In this document: positions 24,000-35,176 of the stretch, one piece after another | How the letters are laid out: the number at the start of each line of letters is the position of its first letter | Position numbering within the stretch: the stretch's first letter is position 1 | Origin: Saccopteryx bilineata | Lineage: Eukaryota; Chordata; Mammalia; Chiroptera; Emballonuridae | Assembly (NCBI RefSeq): GCF_036850765.1 | Contig: NC_089498.1 | Coordinates: 55,293,795 to 55,357,794, forward strand | DNA length: 64,000 nt | Direction: 5' to 3' | The notes under the pieces: generated by a model | The model's database searches: none | Told to the model about the DNA's origin: nothing | Seen by the model: the letters and a program-made list of their open reading frames with translations, nothing else | Program-made: the position numbers and the translations under genes

Positions 24000-24330
24000 T
24001 AAAGCAAAAAGGAAAGTCACTGTCCTTGGATAAACTATTTGCATATTCATAAGGATTCAGTGATGCAGAATCAGAAAAGGCTCATTCTGACACCTTCATG
24101 AAAACAACAGGGAGAGCATTCATTAGCTGGACTCCCGTTTGAATGATGCACTTCATCGCACACACTGCTGTCTTCCCCCGTTCAGGAAACAGACCTTAAT
24201 TCTGTCTGAAACCCACTCTTTCACTAAGCATTAGAATGAATGACTTTTCAAAGTAATGGGAACTACACATCTGCCATGGCCTGAGAATGTTTACACTCTA
24301 AAAGCCGTAAAAAGTTATACCTCCTGTCAA
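24000..24330. promoter_or_regulatory. Possible conserved non-coding element
   Basis: Non-repetitive stretch with higher sequence complexity than its surroundings. It contains an octamer-like ATTTGCATATTCAT at 24,037-24,050, the sort of site bound by POU proteins, and no open frame of note. The regulatory role is inferred only from appearance; no comparison with other genomes was possible. Confidence 0.25.
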
Positions 24331-25152
24331 TTTCTTATCCATCAAGAAACACAATAAACAAGCTTTGAATTTTTCCATTTACCAGGTCCAAGGGAAGAAG
24401 TGCTTTCTAGTCTTTAGATTCTTGAAGTAATGATTGCTTTTGCCTTTCACATTTATAGCTTCAATAGTCATGATCTGATATTTAAGGTTGAGTGCAGCCT
24501 TTAAACAGCTTGTGAAATGAAAGAAAATTTGTCCATTACTGTGTTTAGGTAGAAACAAAATCATAGAAATGATTTTGTTGCTCTTAATGTTTGTTGATAA
24601 AAACACACACAAAAGTCATCTTGAGAATTGCTATAATATTAGAATGATTATTTGTGCATTAGATTATTTAGCAATTTATAGGGTTCTTATTCATTATCTT
24701 GGCTGATTCTTACAGAAACTCTGATAGGAAGTTTTATAGATGTAGGCAACAAGGAAAAAGTCTTAAGGAATGTGCTAAAGCTTTCAAGAAAAATTATTGT
24801 TGTCTATACAAGAATCTGAATTCCAGATGCTCCATACTCCAATGAATAAATTTTGTGTTGTCTGCATGTGTATGTGTGTATCTTACTCATTAGTGTGTGA
24901 CTTATTTGCACTCTGAGATCAAGTCATACTCATCTTCATAAACCTCTAAATATGCCACTTTGGTTTCTACATTACAGGTGGTGATTTTACTTCAAGGTCA
25001 TACTGTTCATACATTCAAAATTTCCTCTTTACCCTCATCATTCTAATGTGAAAGAAAGAAATGTTTGAATTTGGAATTTCTGTGTATAGTTGCAGGTCCT
25101 ATCACTATTTCAATCTAAGTGGCTCTAGTATTCAAGTTAAATAAAAGTTACA

Positions 25153-25336
25153 GCCTGACCTGGGGTGATGCAGTGGATAAACCTAGAATGCTGAGGTTTC
25201 CATGTTGAAACCTTGGGCTTGCCTGGTCAAGGCACATATGGGAGGTGATGCTTCCTGTTCCTCCCCCCCCTTCTCCCTCTCCATTTCATCTGTCTCTAAA
25301 AATAAATAAATAAAATCAATAAAATCTAAAACAAAG
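25153..25336 (+). mobile_element. B-type SINE, slightly deleted head
   Basis: GCCTGACCTGGGGTGATGCAG, GTGGATAAACCTAGAATGCTG (the usual GCGTCGACCTGGAAATG part is shortened), GGGAGGTGATGCTTCC, CT block and AATAAATAAA tail. Target duplication AAAGTTACA at 25,144-25,152 and 25,337-25,345. Confidence 0.93.
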
Positions 25337-25345
25337 AAAGTTACA

Positions 25346-26863
25346 CATTACTTCAGTCTCTGAATCTTTGACTACCAAGAGAATTTAATCTTATCATAAA
25401 TTGCTCATAGTATTTCTTTTTTCATTCAAAATTGACTATGAAAACTAATGAATTCCCATAGTTCTTTTCAATATCTCCTCACACAACCCAGTGATAGTTG
25501 AGTATAAAAACTAATGTATGAAGCCCCATATATGATCATCAGTACTTTTGAATCTACAGTGTACTATATTATAAAGTAATAAAAAATATCCCATTACAAA
25601 ACAAACATATCTATATCCAAACAAAGATTTAGTCAAGAGTAACAAAAATCATGTTGGAATGTCACCCCTGTCTATTAAAACTATTTTTTAAATATAATAA
25701 TTGTATAGTCTTCTACATGTGTGCAAAAGAAATAGGATGACAAAATAGTTCATAAACACTTGTGATGTCAAAAGTAAGAACAACTCTTTTTAAAATAGTG
25801 GAAAAGAAAAAAGAATGACTTGTTACAAAAACCTACTCTTAACATAGAATCCCAAGCAACATTAAATTTTTAGGTTATAAACATGCTCAGTCAATTTAGA
25901 AACACTTTCTTGGTTGAGATGATTATTTCTGACAACTTATATTTACTCATCGGTTTAAATCCTTAGTAAAACTTAAAACCATATATTTATCCCCACTCTT
26001 AAGGCTATAATGAAATGCAAATGTATACACTGACTTTTGTGCTAGTGACAAAATTGAGATAACAGCTGGTTAATGAGAGAAGTTTTGTATGAGTTTATAT
26101 CATGTAAATATAAACAACAGTTCTTATTGTCTGAAGTTATACCTTCACATTTATAACAAAGGGAAGTATGTTCGTCTACTATTAAAAAGTTTTCACATTT
26201 AGAGTGTTATTGTACTATCATTATTATTTTGGTTCTACTTTTTACTTTTATTGTAAAGACTTATTATTTATTCAAAAGATAAAAGCCTTCATGATCAAAT
26301 GATTATAGGAAGGTATAATTACTTGTTCAACGTATATTTGCTTGGCACACATTCTGTGATCAAAGAAAAATAATTATTTTCTTTGACAAAGGAAATAATA
26401 ATTATCTTTTGTATTTAACTTCAAACTTTGGCTGTTTACCTAAATACTGAAGAATTTTTGCAAATGACCTCAGTTTAAATCTCCTCTGTCTATGAAGTTA
26501 GGTAAGAAGAGCACAGAATATATAATATGCAAAATTTAAATGTGGAAAGACTAAGAAAGTTTGTAATAAACATTTTATTTGAACTCTAAGTTCTTTTCTT
26601 CTTAGAATATAATTATTCGTGTTTTTTAGAACTACTTTTATAGTTCAGACACTCACTAAACCCATTAAGTAATAGTGTTAATGGACATATTATTCCAAAA
26701 TATCTCTTAGAAAATGAAAGATTTTATTTAAACCTCTTTATAAAGAGCACAGAAAACTTTGCTCCAAAATATTCCAGGCAAGTAGCTAACAGTAAGATAG
26801 CATACACCCTGATCAATTCAGGTTCATAAATGGTTAATGCTTAAGGGTCATTTTTGTGGCAAA
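25346..26863. other. Unique AT-rich DNA
   Basis: No recognised repeat or gene. A near-perfect palindrome lies at 26,360-26,385 (TCAAAGAAAAATAATTATTT...). Confidence 0.45.
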
Positions 26864-26929
26864 GTGAGGGGATTCACATTCCCTGCTCAGTCTATTATTG
26901 CAATAGCTGAGGGGTGAGAATGTCCCCAC
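26864..26929 (+). other. Possible bulged hairpin
   Basis: By hand, GGGG pairs with CCCC, ACATT with AATGT, CCC with GGG, CTCAG with CTGAG, and CTATT with AATAG around the loop ATTGC. That is about 22 base pairs with several bulges and internal loops over 66 nt. This could be a small-RNA-like stem or chance; no family recognised. Confidence 0.25.
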
Positions 26930-28439
26930 TCAGCGCAATGAGGTGCCCTTTTTATTTCATAGGAGAACGAGTCCACAATCAAGGGAATCAAGTTGCTGAA
27001 ATTTGAAGACTCACATGTACAGATAAGTGCAATGACTCACACTTAGCCACACTAAATAAAACTAAAGAAACTTATAAAAGAGTTAATTGGTAGTAAAAAA
27101 AAATTTCACATGATCATACACAAAAAGATTTAAACTTGCTGTGAAAACAACAGGAAACATTCTATGCTTCAGATATGCTTCTTTTACAAATTATTTGCTT
27201 CTCCGTTGTTAAGCAAGACAATAACCCTTAAGTATTTGGTTACTACATTTGACAATAGCTCTATTTGTGAAAGCCAGTGAGTAAGGACTTGGAGTTAACC
27301 TTACATGAGGCCGTCATTTTATACTCTAGTTAACAATGGCTGTCCGTATACATGCTACAACTCCATCAAATCGATGACCACCTGTGCATATGAGAGATAC
27401 ACATTGAGTACCAGCAGACTGGGCCTGAGACTTCTTACATAGGACCTTCCCTCCCTATAGCTATCAAAGTATGTTTTTAAAGTAAAGGCCACACCACAAA
27501 GTGGGGACGTTGTTAGCACTATGTAGTATTAATTCTGTATTATAAAGATAAAGCCCATCTGGATTAGAATTCTAAATATTCCCAGATCCTTTCATAAAGG
27601 AGCAGGTATTCTAACACACTATAACATCTGCAGTGAAAAGATCACAGTACTCTAAATAAATTGTAACAAAACATAAAAGAATGCTGTTAATTGGGAGGCA
27701 GAGTTAGCCACTTCAACGTACCCACTAACCGTACCTCCCGCAACCACCACACACAAGCCATCACACACACATATATGCACACACAAAAAACAAACGGCAT
27801 GCTGCAGCTTTTGTCCATTTTTACTATATTTTGTCAGAGAGAGAAAAGTAAAGGAAATGCTTGAGAAGTGGCATTTTAAAGAAAATGAAAACCAGTTATT
27901 ATTTAAAAGCATGTGTATAAATATTACATTGACATCTCAACAAAATTACAACACCACACAATAATTAGGAAAACTGAGAGGACAGATAGTTATGTTTGTT
28001 CTTCCAGAAGATAATTACTTGTACATCATGACTACTCCATTCTTTGAATGAGCATGACAGAAAGTGATATCATGACAGAGACCCACTACTCTGAAACAAG
28101 TTCTTAACTTTCTCTGTACTTCACTGCTGCCTTAAATTTAAAGGATTAAGAAAAGGGAGGGGGGAGTAAAAAAAAGAGAACTTACTTGCTGGTTTAAAGT
28201 TTCATCTTTAGCCGATGTCAAATTATGCAGGAAGTTTTCTTCCCAAGGCTGCCTCCTGCACATCCCTTTCAAAATAACCAGTGTCCATAATCTAGGTCCA
28301 AGACAATTCACTCACACGTAACACTTCTTGATTCTGTGAGGCATTATTATCCAGTCTGGTATTACGAAGAAAATGTTAAAGAGGAAATAAAAAACACCTT
28401 AATGTACTAAGCCAGAAGGCATACTCTCTTTCTTTCTCC
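26930..28439. other. Unique DNA, nothing recognised
   Basis: Moderate complexity, no recognised repeat, no supported open frame. The 86-codon antisense frame near 27,652-27,912 includes a CA-rich stretch and is treated as chance. Confidence 0.45.
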
Positions 28440-28760
28440 CAGTTTTGAAATGTATGCCAACTGCCTTCGTGATCACAAGCAACTAACTAAGCAGGATTCT
28501 GCCTGCCCTCTATCTGTCGTTATTAGTTCAGCATGTAGATTCACTGGCACTGAAGCCACAGCAATTAGCTGTCCTGCTTCTCACAGCACATAAGGGAGAG
28601 AGCTGAGTTTGCTAAATCATACAGTGACTGGTGAGCTCTTTGCACCAATTAAGTAGCAGGTGCTACGGCCCAAAAGACAAATTAATGCCCCACTGATCAC
28701 TGGCGTTGGCTGCTTTGTTAGTAGTGTCTTGTCAGCCTGTCTGGCGATCCTCTGCTCTTT
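28440..28760. promoter_or_regulatory. Possible conserved non-coding element
   Basis: Higher-GC, non-repetitive stretch carrying several developmental-factor-like sites: CAATTA near 28,561 and 28,647, AAATTAATG near 28,680, CTTTGTT near 28,714 and CAGGTG near 28,658. It has no long open frame. Similar site clusters occur in vertebrate enhancers, but the assignment is inference only. Confidence 0.28.
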
Positions 28761-28871
28761 TTTGTGTGGGGGAGTTTACTGTTTTACTTCATCAGTACTA
28801 AGAAGTTTAGCAGCTTACATCCAATGACAGTATTATTGGCAAGTCAAAATAATCTCTTAAGCTTCTTTCAT

Positions 28872-28873
28872 TA

Positions 28874-28915
<42 letters not shown>
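28872..28915. repeat. (CT)n microsatellite
   Basis: CT run with one TTT interruption; source of the serine/leucine run in the overlapping frame. Confidence 0.95.
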
Positions 28916-29490
28916 TCCTTTCACTCTCCCTCTCAAACTACCCTCTTATATGAAGCACTACCTATCCCCACATCTTTTGGGCATAAGGAAACTTCATACA
29001 TTCTATGGGAGTTTAAAAAATAGACTTTCTAAGGTTTTTATAGGTACATGTGACTCAGGGCATTGTGGAAAAACATACTATAACAAAAGTTAAAGCATAT
29101 TTCTTAAATATTGTGATATATAAGATCCTTACAATAATGTTCTCAAAATGAACATATAAACTGGTAAAAAAAAAAAAAAAGAAGAAGAAGGCAATCTGCT
29201 GTCTAGATCAGGTACACATTTCTTAAGGACTCTCCTATGCCTAAGATTCATTCAAGTTCATATCAAATTTTGCCCACACGTTCATCTGAGCCTGTGAGAA
29301 AAAAGAATCTAAAAATGAAAACAGTTTCAGAATGTATAATAGTAGTGCTTGTGACAGAGCAAATATCCTGAGGTTGCTTTCAAATGAAAAGGTGAAGAGC
29401 ACCCAGACAAAATCCCCACAATACATGTTTACATTGACATCATTGGTTAAATAAAGCAGCTGGTATTGTTAAGCCTAATCCGGAGGGACC

Positions 29491-29988
29491 TGAAACATTG
29501 AAGACATGAACAAGGTCTGTCGGTTACACATCAAAGCTTTATTGTCTAGCTTGGCCAAGCGGCAGCAACTCCGACAGAAATCTGAAGGAGAGCGCGCTGG
29601 CCCTTTGTTCTACTTGGTTTTTATAGTTTTGTAAGTGGGAAGTACAGAAGCAAAAATTGTAATTAGGAGCCCTTTACCACTATTGGTTATAGTCATATGT
29701 CCTTTAACATGATAGGACCATGTTCAATTTGCAAGCCATACATCCTTTTGGAGAAAACAAAATTTACAAGTCAACACAATGGCAGAAAGATATCTTTTAC
29801 ATATTAAAAGGTATTCCTATATTATCTAGTGTTCATCTGCTATCTCTCTGTCCAGAGTCACACGTGTTAACTACACGCATTTACATAGGAGAGGTAGTTT
29901 CTGTGGGACAAATGCCCGCAAATGGCTCATAGTTATAAGAAAAGGTTTATTTTTGGCTTTTCTCTCCCTGCACCTGGCTGGCCATTCA
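29491..29988 (-). repeat. Retroviral LTR, antisense
   Basis: Read on the minus strand, the segment starts TGAATGGCCAGCC and ends ATGTTTCA. It contains a TATAAA (29,620-29,625) and, about 80 bp downstream, an AATAAA (29,538-29,543). Immediately upstream on the minus strand lies a purine run GGGGAAAGGGG that would serve as the polypurine tract. This makes it a 3' LTR of about 498 bp. Family not recognised; the outer edge rests on the terminal TG/CA only. Confidence 0.55.
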
Positions 29989-30240
29989 CCCCTTTCCCCA
30001 CAGGTGTGGTAGAATGTCTGGGGATCCATGTTTTCCTCCCCTTTGCATTTACAATACAATGCCAAGGGCCATCCTGACTATGCCAATCACACAGTACAAA
30101 GACTATTCTCACAATTTCTCTGCACACCTTAACCCAAATTAATAACATGTTCTCCAAGCCTCCCAAAATATTAATATTAATTCTGTAGCCTTTGGTACTT
30201 TACAACACCTGCGGGTGAAGTGGCTCAGTGGCTCCTCAGT
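29989..30240 (-). pseudogene. Fragment of retroviral interior next to the LTR
   Basis: Directly upstream (minus strand) of the LTR is an open stretch of 77 codons whose end runs into the LTR. Such an overlap is common for the last retroviral gene. A Trp-Ile-Pro motif followed by Arg-His is visible in its middle and vaguely recalls an integrase C-terminus, but I cannot assign it. The rest of the provirus is missing. Left coding limit is uncertain. Confidence 0.35.
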
Positions 30241-30608
30241 ATCATAAAGATGTTCTGGTAACAATAAGAATACTAAATATAATTTTCATTAATGACAACA
30301 TCCTTGTGATATTCAATTATAACTTCGATGACACATTAGAAAGATAGCTGGAATACAGAGAAATTCATCTCTTTCTCACCTCATATGAAAAATTATATAA
30401 TTAATTATGAATGAAAATAGCTGATTTTTTAAATATCACCATATTTAGATTTTTGAAAAATTATATTAAATAGAATACAAAAAATGCCCTATGGACTATA
30501 GGATAAATGTAAGTAAATTTTAGGAAAGCAATTTAAAAACAAAATAAGCAAAAGACAGCTGAAAAACCCAGTGCCCTGAGATAACTTCTGTTAAAAATAT
30601 GTTGATTT

Positions 30609-30990
30609 GGCCCTGGCTGATTGGCTCAGCAGTAGAGCATCAGCCGGTATGTGCACATCCTGGGTTAGATTTTCAGTCCACACAGAAGAAGTGACAATCT
30701 ACTTATTCACCCCTCCCCCTCTTCTTTCTCTCTGTTGATTTCCCTCTACTCCTCCTGCAGCCATGGCCCGGTTGGAGCAAATTGGCCCCAAGCATTAAAG
30801 ATGGTTCAATAGCCTTGCCTCAGGTGCTATAACAGCTCAGTTACTGAGCAACAGAGCAATGGCCCAGATGGGCAGAGCATCGCCCCATAGGGGGCTTGCC
30901 AGGTGGATCCAAGTTGGGGCACATGCAGGAGTCTGTCTCTCTGCCTCCCCGCATCTCACTGAAGAAAAAAAATATATATATATATATAGT
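30609..30990 (+). mobile_element. A-type SINE, diverged
   Basis: GGCCCTGGCTGATTGGCTCAG head, GGGTTAGATTTTCAGTCC in place of the B box, TGGCCCAGATGGGCAGAGC, and an A-rich tail turning into a TA microsatellite (30,970-30,990). Confidence 0.88.
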
Positions 30991-31013
30991 GTATAGTTCT
31001 GTAGATACCTTTA

Positions 31014-31046
31014 TTCATTTATTTATTTATTTATTCTTTTTTTTTT

Positions 31047-31091
<45 letters not shown>

Positions 31092-31220
31092 GAGAAGGGG
31101 GGAGGAGCCAGAAGCATCAACTCCCATATGTGCCTTAACCAGGCAAGCCCAGGGTTTCGAACTGGCGACCTCAGCATTTCCAGGTCGACGCTTTATCCAC
31201 TGCGCCACCACAGGTCAGGC
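31014..31220 (-). mobile_element. B-type SINE
   Basis: Antisense: ATTTATTTATTT tail, long GA block, AGAAGCATCAACTCCC, GGGTTTCGAACTGGCGACC, and ending CCACCACAGGTCAGGC. Target duplication CTGTAGATACCTTTA at 30,999-31,013 and 31,221-31,235, perfect. Confidence 0.96.
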
Positions 31221-31235
31221 CTGTAGATACCTTTA

Positions 31236-31619
31236 AATCTCTCTCAGTCTCTCTTACCTTTCTCTTCCTGTCACACTTATACATTTTAAAAACCAACTAA
31301 ATTCTGCTGTAAACATCCCATTTTAACCTCCTTTTTTTCTTTTAAAATATATCATGGACATTTCTTTTGAATATAAATATTTAAATAAACATTATTAATT
31401 GCTTTTCATTATATGTGCATTCATATAATTTGTGTAACTTTTAGGTAGTTTTTAATCTTACTATATTTGTGGAAATAGCTTTTATTCTATTCTGATTGTC
31501 ATTTGCATAACTTCTAGAAATGAAAAATACTGGTCTAAGGGAGCTAGCCATTCATTATTATAAAACTTTTATAAATGACACAATGATTTTAGTGTATATT
31601 AGCATACCTAATAATTTAA
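31236..31619. other. Unique AT-rich DNA
   Basis: Nothing recognised. Confidence 0.45.
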
Positions 31620-31725
31620 GTTTCATAGAGAATGGAATTTGTTTAATTTATCTTTGTATACCTTACAATTTCTAACTAAGATTTCCACATATAAAGTAAA
31701 TGTTTAATGAATTGAATAATTCTAT
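31620..31725 (+). mobile_element. L2 3' end, weak
   Basis: TTATCTTTGTATACC followed by AAAGTAAATGTTTAATGAATTGAAT has the order of the L2 tail (cataGTA...aaTGTTTgtTGAAT). Ancient and short. Confidence 0.5.
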
Positions 31726-31790
31726 TGATAATGTACATGCCAAAAATTCCAATACCTTGCTTGCCTAATTGGCCCTTGAAATATTATTTT

Positions 31791-32124
31791 TAAATGAGAG
31801 GAGGGAAGATAGTGAGACAGACTCTTGCATGCACCTCCAACTGGGATTCATCTGGACACCAATGATTGAAACCAATGATCAAATCAATAGAGCTATTCAT
31901 AGCACCTAGGGAGAGACTAGGACCAACAGGCTATCCTCAGTGCCCAACAAAGTTGGAACCAATTGAGCCACTGGTTGTGAGAGGGGAAGAGAAAGAGAAG
32001 GGGAGGGGGCGGGGAGAGAGACAGATGGTCACCTCTAACTAGTGTGTGCCCTGACCTGGAATTGAATCCAATATGTCCATTAGCCCAGCTGGTGCTCTAT
32101 CCACTGAGTCAACCATCCAGGGCA
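31791..32124 (-). mobile_element. A-type SINE, diverged
   Basis: Antisense: AGACAGACTCTTGCATGCACC, GGAACCAATTGAGCCACTGG, GTGTGCCCTGACCTGGAATTG, ending CCATCCAGGGCA. TTGAAATATTATTTTT before and TTTGAAATAATTTT after are its probable target duplication. Confidence 0.88.
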
Positions 32125-32519
32125 CTTTGAAATAATTTTAAACACTATAAAATGCCTCTTCTGTATTAAAGAATAACAGACTCCATCTTTCCTTAGTAAT
32201 ATTTAAAAGATGGTGCTCATGGTGTACCAAATATGTAGCAGACAGATTTTAAAGGGCTGGAAACAACAAACCAGGAAAGGAAGACCAGGCACAGCTCTCA
32301 AATTAGAGAACAAGAGAGTCTGAAAATGCAGACTGAGTGAGAGATATATATGGAAATAAGAGTCATTATTGTTTAGGTAATTGTTACTGTTAGAAAAATT
32401 TAAAAAGAATCAAGATATTACTGCTGCTTCAGATAAATATATCCTCATAATTTAACTGTGATTTAGGATGAACTTCAGGATTGCAATATAATAATTTTTA
32501 TTCAAAAGGGGGTATTCCA

Positions 32520-32892
32520 GGCCCTGGCCGGTTGGCTCAGTGGTAGAGCGTCGGCCTGGCATGCAGGAGTTCTGGGTTCAATTCCCGGCCAGGGCACACA
32601 GGAGAAGCACCCATCTATTCTCCACCCCTCCCCCTCTCCTTCCTCTCTGTCTCTCTCTTCCCCTCCCGCAGCCGAGGCTCCATTGGAGCAAAGTTGGCCC
32701 GGGCGCTGAGGATGGCTCTGTGGCCTCTGCCTCAGGGGCTAGAATGGCTCTGGTTGCAACAGGGCGATGCCTCAGATGGGCAGAGCATTGCCCCCCGGTG
32801 GGCATGCCGGGTGGATCCCGGTCGGGCACATGCGGGAGTCTGTCTGACTGCCTCCCCGTTTCCAACTTCAGAAAAATACAAAAAAAAGGGGG
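32520..32892 (+). mobile_element. A-type SINE, well preserved
   Basis: GGCCCTGGCCGGTTGGCTCAG head with intact A box, TCTGGGTTCAATTCCCGG B box region, full body and short A tail. Target duplication GGGTATTCCAG before (32,509-32,519) and after (about 32,894-32,904). All overlapping long frames are SINE readings. Confidence 0.95.
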
Positions 32893-33204
32893 TGGGTATT
32901 CCAGCAAAATGAATGAGGGGTACCATGCTGTGTCAAGAGCAGATATCAGAGAATCCTAAAGCTGTGAAGAGTTAGGAGTTGAACTTGGCCTTACTTTCTG
33001 ACTCAGACTCTTTTAGTTGCCTAGTAACCTGGCAAGTAACCTGACTTAAATCTCAGTCAAACTCCTTATTTACAGTGAGCAAAAATCCCAGAGAATTGAG
33101 AACGCTGTTTAATTTTGTTACCAAAGAGCTTGCTATTCTCTAAAGACATTATGCTTTCTCATGCTCCTATAACTATGTCTATAATTCAGGAGATGTATTA
33201 GCAT

Positions 33205-33365
33205 TTTATGCAAGTGTGTAGGAACTGGGATGCAAGTGCCTGAAGTCTAATAGTTGTATGACCTTGAACTAATTCCTTAACCTCTCTGAAACTATTATTT
33301 TTAATCTGGATTTTAGAATAGTAATGATACCTACTCCACAAGCTTATTAAGATATTTAAAGGTGG
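33205..33365 (+). mobile_element. MIR
   Basis: Core order visible: TTGTATGACCTTGAACTAATTC, CTTAACCTCTCTGAAAC, then AATAGTAATGATACCTACTCC and AAGATATTTAAA. Typical MIR with the conserved CTTAACCTCT core. Confidence 0.8.
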
Positions 33366-33829
33366 TATATTTTGCAAATGGCCATAATAGAAAAAGAAAT
33401 ATGGTTTGTATTCAGTAAGTTTAGGTATTAGAATTATACTTTATAGTATGATTAAGTGTTAGGTACAAATATAAGAGAGCAATATATGGAGTCAAGTTGC
33501 AGATAAAGCAAACCTTTGTAATGTAATGCTTTAGTGTTTAGTTTTTATCATGTAAGAAGGAGAAAGTCCCTATTGTATTTCAGGCAAGGGTTTCCTGTGA
33601 GAAGTTATGCTGTATTCTAAGTTTTGATTTGCCTAAGGGTCACAAGGTGACTGTTAAATTGCAGATTGCTGAGAAGACTTTAAATCAAAGGATCTAGAGT
33701 GGCACTAAGGTATGAAACTGAAACTACATCTATGTCCTTGCACTGTACACCATAGTACAGCGAGGTCCCTGGTCACAGCTCCAGGTCATGAGACTCACAG
33801 TGATACCACACATCACCGTGGTTAATCAC

Positions 33830-33990
33830 TTGTGTTTTGGAGCTGACCATGGAAATGGGAAAATCTATCCTGTGATTTACCAGTCAGCTGACTTTCACAA
33901 GTTGCTTCATTTTAAGCTTCAATTTCCTCATATGTAAAAGAGGATAGATTTCTATATTAAGATTAAATAGAATGTGTGTATGAAGCATTT
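33830..33990 (+). mobile_element. MIR
   Basis: TTTCACAAGTTGCTTCATTTTAAGC, TTCAATTTCCTCATATGTAAAA, AGGATAGATTTC and AAGATTAAATAGAATGTG follow the MIR core and 3' part. Ancient copy. Confidence 0.72.
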
Positions 33991-34357
33991 TTTTTTGCAG
34001 GATATCTTGCATATTTTGTGTACATATAAAAAATATAGGAGGTACTGAAAAATGTTTCTCATATATGATATCCTTCTATCATAGAAACAAGGGAAAGAGA
34101 AGGAAGGGCCTTAAATTTAGAGACTTGGGTTTGAATACTGGTTTGAGACAGTAAACTTCCAGAGCTTTCCTTTACTACCTCTAGCCAAGGTACTGATAAA
34201 AGTGGCTAGGGAGGAGTCAATTGGGGCTAAAGTCTAATGTGCTCACCTTGTGAATACTTGTGATGGTGTCCATCCAGAGAAAGAGGTACTTTTTCTTCTT
34301 ACAAAGGCAGTGAATGCTGTGCCATCCATAGCCACATCTGTACAAAGATTTTTTTTT

Positions 34358-34722
34358 AAGATTTATTTATTTTTTTATTTTTTTATTTTTTTTCAGGGAC
34401 AGAGAGTCAGAGAGAGGGACAGACAAGGATAGACAGACAGGAATGGAGAGAGATGAGAAGCATCAATCATCAGTTTTTTTGTGTGTGTGTGGTGACACCT
34501 TAGTTGTTCATTGATTGCTTTCTCATATGTGCCTTGACCGTGGGCCTTCAGCAGACCGAGTAACCCCTTGCTCGAGCCAGTGACCTTGGGTCAAAGCTGG
34601 TGAGCTTTTTTTTGCTCAAACCAGATGAGCCTGCGCTCAAGCTAGCAACCTTGGGGTCTCGAACCTGGGTCCTCTGCATCCAAGTCCAACGTTCTATCCA
34701 CTGCGCCACTGCCCGGTCAGGC
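34358..34722 (-). mobile_element. C-type SINE
   Basis: Antisense: T/TTTA-rich tail, CAGGGACAGAGAGTCAGAG, TTGTTCATTGATTGCTTTCTC, GGTCTCGAACCTGGGTCC, ending GCCACTGCCCGGTCAGGC. Target duplication CAAAGATTTTTTTT / CAACGATTTTTTTT on the two sides. Confidence 0.94.
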
Positions 34723-34845
34723 CAACGATTTTTTTTTTCAATCTCATAGTTATAAATGGGCTAAATATCTTGCCTTCAGTATAGCAGTCTTTTATATGAG
34801 ATATGTAAACTGCATAGCACAAATCTGATAAGCAAAATGTGTTTT

Positions 34846-35162
34846 ATTTATTTATTTATTTATTTATTGGCAAATCAGAGAATCAGAGAGAGGAACAGAT
34901 AGGGACAGACAGACAGGAAGGGAGAGAAATGAGAAACATCAATTCTTCTTTGTGTTTCCTTAGTTGTTCATTGATTGATTTCTCATATGTGCCTTGACCG
35001 GGGGCTACAGCAGACCAAGTGACCCTTTGCTTGAGCCAGTGACCTTGGGCTCAAGCTGGTGAGCCTTGCACAATCCAGATGAGCCTGCGCTCAAGCTGGC
35101 GACCTCAGGGTCTCAAACCTGGGTCCTCAGCTTCCCAGTCTGTGCCACCGCTTGGTCAGGCA
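34846..35162 (-). mobile_element. C-type SINE
   Basis: Antisense: (ATTT)n tail, GAATCAGAGAGAGGAACAG, TAGTTGTTCATTGATTGAT, GGTCTCAAACCTGGGTCC, ending CCGCTTGGTCAGGC. Target duplication GCAAAATGTGTTTT / GCAGGATGTGTTTT. Two C copies in the same orientation lie only 124 bp apart. Confidence 0.94.
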
Positions 35163-35176
35163 GCAGGATGTGTTTT

